NCBI GenBank assembly: GCA_003278145.1
Contig: QCGV01000001.1
Span: 265,616 to 329,615 of the forward strand
Direction: 5' to 3'
Length of the DNA stretch: 64,000 nt
Source of the DNA: OCS116 cluster bacterium AG-390-A19
GTDB taxonomy: Bacteria; Pseudomonadota; Alphaproteobacteria; MED-G09
Shown: positions 59,552 through 64,000 of the stretch, piece by piece
Numbering within the stretch: the stretch's first letter is position 1
How the letters are laid out: each line of letters starts with the position of its first letter
Notes under the pieces: model-generated
What the model was told of the DNA's origin: nothing
Databases searched by the model: none
Seen by the model: only the letters and a program-made list of their open reading frames with translations
Translations under genes and position numbers: made by a program

Positions 59552-60063
59552 TTACAATCAAAGAAGATATTCAAGAAACTCATACTTTTTCCTTGCTTGT
59601 GGATAATGAAGCTGGGGTATTGGCAAGAGTAATAGGCCTTTTTTCTGGAAGGGGATATAACATTGAAAGCCTTACTGTTGCTGAAGTGGATAAAGACTCC
59701 CATACTTCTAGAATTACAATTGTTTCAAAAGGAAGTCCAAAAACAATTGATCAGATAAAACGTCATTTAGAAAGACTTGTTCCAGTTCATAAAGTAACAG
59801 ATCTTACTGTTGAAGGACCTTCAGTAGAGAGAGAAATGGCGTTAATAAAAGTATTATACACTAATGAGAATAAAGAAGAAATTCTTAGGTTAGTAGAAAT
59901 TTACAGAGCAAAAATTGTTGATACAACTGATAGATCATTTGTTTTTGAATTGACAGGTGCAATGGATAAAATTAATTCATTTATTGACCTTTTGCGTCCT
60001 TTAGGGTTGAACGATATATCAAGAACTGGTTTAGCCGCAATTGCTCGTGGTTCAAAAAATTAA
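59548..60063 (+). CDS. ilvH: Acetolactate synthase small (regulatory) subunit
   Basis: This is the regulatory subunit that stimulates IlvB and confers valine feedback inhibition. The N-terminal ACT domain reads HTFSLLVDNEAGVLARVIGLFSGRGYNIESL, with the Gly and Asn positions that bind valine. RQIEV-like text is replaced by KRHLERLVPVHKVTDL. The C-terminal domain contains REMALIKVLY. Length is 171 residues. Translational coupling to ilvB (ATGA overlap) fits fixed subunit stoichiometry. Confidence 0.96.
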   Translation: MITIKEDIQETHTFSLLVDNEAGVLARVIGLFSGRGYNIESLTVAEVDKDSHTSRITIVSKGSPKTIDQIKRHLERLVPVHKVTDLTVEGPSVEREMALIKVLYTNENKEEILRLVEIYRAKIVDTTDRSFVFELTGAMDKINSFIDLLRPLGLNDISRTGLAAIARGSKN

Positions 60064-60086
60064 AATTCATTATACGGAGATTATAA

Positions 60087-61109
<1,023 letters not shown>

Positions 61110-61152
61110 TTTTTACTTGATCCAATCAAAAATTTAAGGCATTAGCTTATCT

Positions 61153-61260
61153 ATGAATATAGATAGTCAGCATAATTTGTTTTTAAATAGCAACACAAGC
61201 TTGCTTGAGACTGTCTTATTGTCTTTAGTTCTTTTATCTCTTCTGCTTATTAGCCTCTAG
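61153..61260 (+). CDS. Leucine-rich leader peptide upstream of leuA
   Basis: This 35-codon frame starts at ATG 61153 and ends at TAG 61260. It contains 13 leucines, 11 of them within the last 19 residues (LLETVLLSLVLLSLLLISL). Leu codons are mixed (TTG, TTA, CTT, CTG, CTC). Such clustering directly before leuA is the hallmark of ribosome-mediated attenuation, known for leu genes in several proteobacteria. The ribosome site is weak (AAGG 13 bases upstream), which is the main doubt. An in-frame TTG at 61177 is an alternative start. Confidence 0.72.
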   Translation: MNIDSQHNLFLNSNTSLLETVLLSLVLLSLLLISL

Positions 61261-61324
61261 GACTAATCTTTTGGCGAGATGTCTTAGGGGATAATTTTAA
61301 AAAGCCAAAAATAAATTTTTTTGG
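61254..61324 (+). promoter_or_regulatory. leuA leader alternative RNA structures (attenuator)
   Basis: Hairpin 1: CCTCTAGGAC (61254-61263) pairs fully, with wobbles, with GTCTTAGGGG (61281-61290), extended by ATCT/AGAT and closing loop TTTGGCG. Its left arm overlaps the leader stop codon. Hairpin 2: CCAAAAA (61305-61311) pairs with TTTTTGG (61318-61324), which covers the leuA ribosome site TTGGAG. A competing pairing joins TTTTGGC (61269-61275) to GCCAAAA (61304-61310). Hairpin 1 has no strong T-run after it, so control may be translational rather than by termination. Confidence 0.55.
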
Positions 61325-61332
61325 AGATAAAA

Positions 61333-62868
61333 ATGAACAAAACAAATAATTATATTAAAATTTTTGATACAACCCTTAGGGATGGAGAGCAGTCTCCTGG
61401 GGCTTCAATGTCGTTGAGTGAAAAAATTCAAATAGCCGAAATTTTTGATACAATGGGTATTGATATTATTGAGGCAGGTTTTCCGATTGCTTCTGAGGGT
61501 GACTTTGAGTCTGTATCAGAAGTTTCTAAAGTTGTTAAAAACGTTCAAGTTTGCGGTTTAGCTAGAGCTGGGGATAAAGATGTTGATAGAGCAGGAGCAG
61601 CGGTAAAACACGCAGTTAACCCTCGTATTCATACATTTATAGCAACAAGTCCAATACATATGAAATATAAATTACAAATGGATGAGGACCAGGTTATTGA
61701 TGCCATTCATCGATCAGTTTCAAGGGCTAGAAATTTAGTTGAGGATGTTCAGTGGTCTGCTGAAGATGCAACTAGAACTGATAGAGGTTTTCTTTATAAA
61801 TGTGTCGAGACCGCTATTTCATCAGGAGCTTCAACTATAAATATTCCCGATACTGTTGGCTACACAACTCCTGAGGAGTATTTTGAAATTATTGACTCAT
61901 TGATTAACAACGTACCCTCAGCTGATAAGGTTACATTTTCAACTCATTGTCATAATGACCTTGGTTTAGCAGTTGCTAATTCTTTATCTGGTGTAAGGGC
62001 TGGTGCAAGACAAATTGAATGTACTATGAATGGAATTGGAGAACGTGCAGGTAATGCTGCTCTTGAAGAATTGGTTATGTCAATGAAAGTAAGAAAAGAC
62101 ATATTAAATTATGAATCTAAAGTAGATACTACTCTTTTTACAAGGGCTTCTAGGTTAGTTTCATCAGTAACGTCATTTCCAGTTCAATATAACAAAGCTA
62201 TTGTTGGAAAGAATGCTTTTGCCCATGAATCTGGTATTCATCAGGATGGTATGCTTAAAAATAATGAAACATATGAGATTATGACTCCTGAGAGTATTGG
62301 ATTAAGTGAATCAACTCTTGTTATGGGTAAACATTCTGGTCGCCATGCTTTTAAAGAAAAAGCTTTTGAACTCGGATATGAGCTTGCTGATAATCAATTA
62401 AATGATGCATTTTATAGATTTAAAGATTTAGCAGATAAAAAGAAGGAAATATTTGATGATGATATCATAGCAATTATTGATGATGAGTTTTCTACGAGTT
62501 TAGATCATATAAAATTAATTTCACTAAAAATTGAAGCTGGTACCTTTGGACCTCAAATTGCAGATTTATCGCTTGAAATAGATAATAAAGAGATATCAAG
62601 CGTATCAGAAGGGTCTGGTCCAGTTGATGCCATATTTAATGCAATTAAAAATCTTTTTCCTCATAATGCTGACCTTCAGCTATATCAAGTTCATGCAGTA
62701 ACTCAGGGCACTGATGCCCAGGCAGAAGTGAGCGTTCGTTTGCATGAGGATGGTAAAACAGTTGTAGGTAGAGGTGCTGATACAGATACTCTAGTAGCTT
62801 CTGCAAGGGCTTATATTGCTGCTTTAAATAGGTTAATTATAAAGAGAGAAAAAAATAATCCTAATTAA
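61333..62868 (+). CDS. leuA: 2-isopropylmalate synthase
   Basis: LeuA condenses acetyl-CoA with 2-ketoisovalerate, the first committed step to leucine. The TIM-barrel start is IFDTTLRDGEQSPGASM. STHCHNDLGLAVANSL holds the HxH metal ligands, and NGIGERAGNAALEELVM follows. FAHESGIHQDGMLKN and the C-terminal leucine-binding regulatory domain (from about residue 390) are present. I place the start at ATG 61333 behind TTGGAG; an in-frame TTG at 61321 is part of that ribosome site. Length is 511 residues. Confidence 0.96.
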   Translation: MNKTNNYIKIFDTTLRDGEQSPGASMSLSEKIQIAEIFDTMGIDIIEAGFPIASEGDFESVSEVSKVVKNVQVCGLARAGDKDVDRAGAAVKHAVNPRIHTFIATSPIHMKYKLQMDEDQVIDAIHRSVSRARNLVEDVQWSAEDATRTDRGFLYKCVETAISSGASTINIPDTVGYTTPEEYFEIIDSLINNVPSADKVTFSTHCHNDLGLAVANSLSGVRAGARQIECTMNGIGERAGNAALEELVMSMKVRKDILNYESKVDTTLFTRASRLVSSVTSFPVQYNKAIVGKNAFAHESGIHQDGMLKNNETYEIMTPESIGLSESTLVMGKHSGRHAFKEKAFELGYELADNQLNDAFYRFKDLADKKKEIFDDDIIAIIDDEFSTSLDHIKLISLKIEAGTFGPQIADLSLEIDNKEISSVSEGSGPVDAIFNAIKNLFPHNADLQLYQVHAVTQGTDAQAEVSVRLHEDGKTVVGRGADTDTLVASARAYIAALNRLIIKREKNNPN

Positions 62869-62891
62869 ATAAATTATGGATAGACAATTTT

Positions 62892-63710
62892 ATGCATCCT
62901 ATTGATGAAATTATGGAAGAAAGGTGCCCAAATCTTATGAAAAATAAGATTTTGTGGTCATTTATTAAGCCATCTATCTTTAAGGTTTTTAAATATTATG
63001 ACGCAAAAAGAATTGTTGATGATATTTCTGAAAAGTCAGGATTTGAGTGTTTTACATACTTAACTAATTTTCTTCAATCAGATCATTTTGTTAAAGACAT
63101 CAATAATGTTCCTAAAAGTGGGCCAATAATACTAGCTGGTAATCATCCAACTGGTTTAACTGATGGTATTGTAATGTTTGATGTATTAAAGGATCATAGA
63201 CCTGACTATACTCTTTACGCGAATTCAGATATGATTAAAATTGCCAAAGGGTTTCAGGATATAATTATTCCAGTTGATTGGAATGAAAAGAATAAATCAT
63301 CTGAAAAAAGCCGTATGATTTTGAAATCAACAAAGGATGCCCTTCTAGGAAATAAAGCTTTGCTAGTTTTTCCTTCTTCACGTCTCTCTAAAAGAAAAGG
63401 TGCATACTTATATGAAAGACCTTGGTTAACAACCATAATAAAACTCTCTAAGAAATATAATGCACCAATTGTTCCATTTCACATGACTGGATCAAATTCC
63501 CTTTTATTTTATTTTTTAGAAATAGTTAATACAGAATTAAAAGATGTAAGCCTATTTAGAGAGCTATTTAATAAAAAAAATTTTAACTATAAAATAAAAT
63601 TTGGGAAAAAAATCCATCCATCATCTTTGGCTGATAATGTTGAGAAGGAAATAGCAAATATTCAAAATTATGTAGAGTATTCACTTGGAAAACCGCCATC
63701 AATCTTATAA
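62892..63710 (+). CDS. Lysophospholipid acyltransferase (PlsC-like) family protein
   Basis: This is a 272-residue protein of the glycerolipid acyltransferase superfamily. The catalytic motif is GNHPTGLTDG with His85 and Asp91. Five residues lie between them rather than the usual four, as in the HPxxLxD subgroup. A second conserved block is LLVFPSSRLSKRKG in place of FPEGTRS, and VPFHMTGSNS follows. No strong transmembrane helix is evident. Acceptor and donor are unknown. It is placed 23 bases after leuA and is probably co-transcribed. Confidence 0.8.
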   Translation: MHPIDEIMEERCPNLMKNKILWSFIKPSIFKVFKYYDAKRIVDDISEKSGFECFTYLTNFLQSDHFVKDINNVPKSGPIILAGNHPTGLTDGIVMFDVLKDHRPDYTLYANSDMIKIAKGFQDIIIPVDWNEKNKSSEKSRMILKSTKDALLGNKALLVFPSSRLSKRKGAYLYERPWLTTIIKLSKKYNAPIVPFHMTGSNSLLFYFLEIVNTELKDVSLFRELFNKKNFNYKIKFGKKIHPSSLADNVEKEIANIQNYVEYSLGKPPSIL

Positions 63711-63714
63711 AAAA

Positions 63715-63999
63715 TTAAGAATTTTTACTGTAAAGCCTTCGATATAATTTATCTTCGAGATTTAAGCCCACTCCAGATTGTAACTGATCCATAGCATCAC
63801 CAAGATCACTTACCTCAGATGTAAAATTATAATCCAAAATATATTCACTTCTAGACATCAACCAATCCTGGTTAGTTTTCTTGAAGCTATTATGATATCT
63901 CCCACCAAAGAAATTTAAATTTTTACCATCATGAGTTGATGTTGCTATTCCATAGCACTCAACCTCAGCATTTTCTCCATCTATTTCAATGGCTACATT
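63715..63999 (-). CDS. SnoaL/NTF2-like protein, 3' part only
   Basis: A reverse-strand frame is open from the window edge to TAA at 63715, giving 94 residues of a C-terminus. It contains AIEIDGENAEVECYGIATS, FFGGRYHNSFKKTNQDWLM and SEYILDYN. This alternation of strands, with GRY-H and W then a final strand, matches SnoaL_4-like proteins of the NTF2 superfamily, which include dehydratases and isomerases acting on ring or steroid substrates. The N-terminal half, with any catalytic residues, is outside the window, so no reaction can be named. Confidence 0.7.
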   Translation of the reverse strand, partial: NVAIEIDGENAEVECYGIATSTHDGKNLNFFGGRYHNSFKKTNQDWLMSRSEYILDYNFTSEVSDLGDAMDQLQSGVGLNLEDKLYRRLYSKNS

Positions 64000-64000
64000 T

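Overview
The window is 64 kb of strongly AT-rich, gene-dense chromosome (about 30% G+C by eye). It most likely comes from a streamlined, probably marine, alphaproteobacterium. The evidence for that class is a circularly permuted two-piece tmRNA gene, a CcrM-type GANTC methyltransferase with a RAMA domain, the neighbourhood ubiA/rsmE/gshA with a plant-like glutamate-cysteine ligase, the order ftsZ-lpxC-bamD-ligA, an RHH_4 protein beside fumC, and IlvB/Mrp sequence variants that I recall as common in this class. I cannot name the genus. Nearly every gene belongs to a known core family. I see no CRISPR array, prophage, insertion sequence or tRNA gene.

Layout. 1-4.3 kb: glycine cleavage operon gcvT(partial)-gcvH-gcvPA-gcvPB, with a single-base frameshift in gcvPA. 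4.3-9.2 kb: rnhB, ccrM, ubiA (reverse), rsmE, gshA. 9.3-16 kb: two paired acyl-CoA dehydrogenases, then on the reverse strand an Oar-like TonB-dependent receptor, a terminator and a Tat-exported PhoD-like phosphatase. 16-21 kb: dusA, a TauE/SafE permease, phosphomannomutase, an HSD17B4-like SDR and a GST. 21-21.6 kb: RNase P RNA and the mraZ control region. 21.6-43.3 kb: a complete division and cell wall (dcw) cluster mraZ-rsmH-ftsL-ftsI-murE-murF-mraY-murD-ftsW-murG-murC-murB-ddl-ftsQ-ftsA-ftsZ, followed by lpxC, bamD and ligA. 43-49.4 kb, reverse: pepP, uvrD, an RHH regulator, fumC and tmRNA. 49.4-57.7 kb: thyA-folA, mrp (reverse), hflK-hflC-degP, DUF1015 (reverse), miaA. 57.8-63.7 kb: branched-chain amino acid genes ilvB-ilvH-ilvC, a leucine-rich leader peptide with alternative RNA structures, leuA, and a membrane-associated acyltransferase. 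The last 0.3 kb is the 3' end of a reverse-strand SnoaL/NTF2-like gene that runs out of the window.

How the parts work together. The dcw genes are packed with start/stop overlaps and read as one long transcription unit, with added control points at mraZ and ftsZ. Upstream of mraZ lie four 10-bp-phased TCCCAT-like boxes, which match an MraZ operator. The ccrM, mraZ and ftsZ upstream regions each carry a GANTC site together with a TTAA-N7-TTAA-like (CtrA-type) site. This suggests a methylation and CtrA-linked cell-cycle circuit like that of Caulobacter. The ilv/leu block makes valine, isoleucine and leucine precursors, and leuA appears to be controlled by leucine supply through its leader.

I found no clearly unknown multi-gene system. 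The observations most worth following up are the leuA leader switch, the shared promoter grammar of ccrM/mraZ/ftsZ, the compact permuted tmRNA, the gcvPA frameshift and the acyl-CoA dehydrogenase pair that looks heteromeric.
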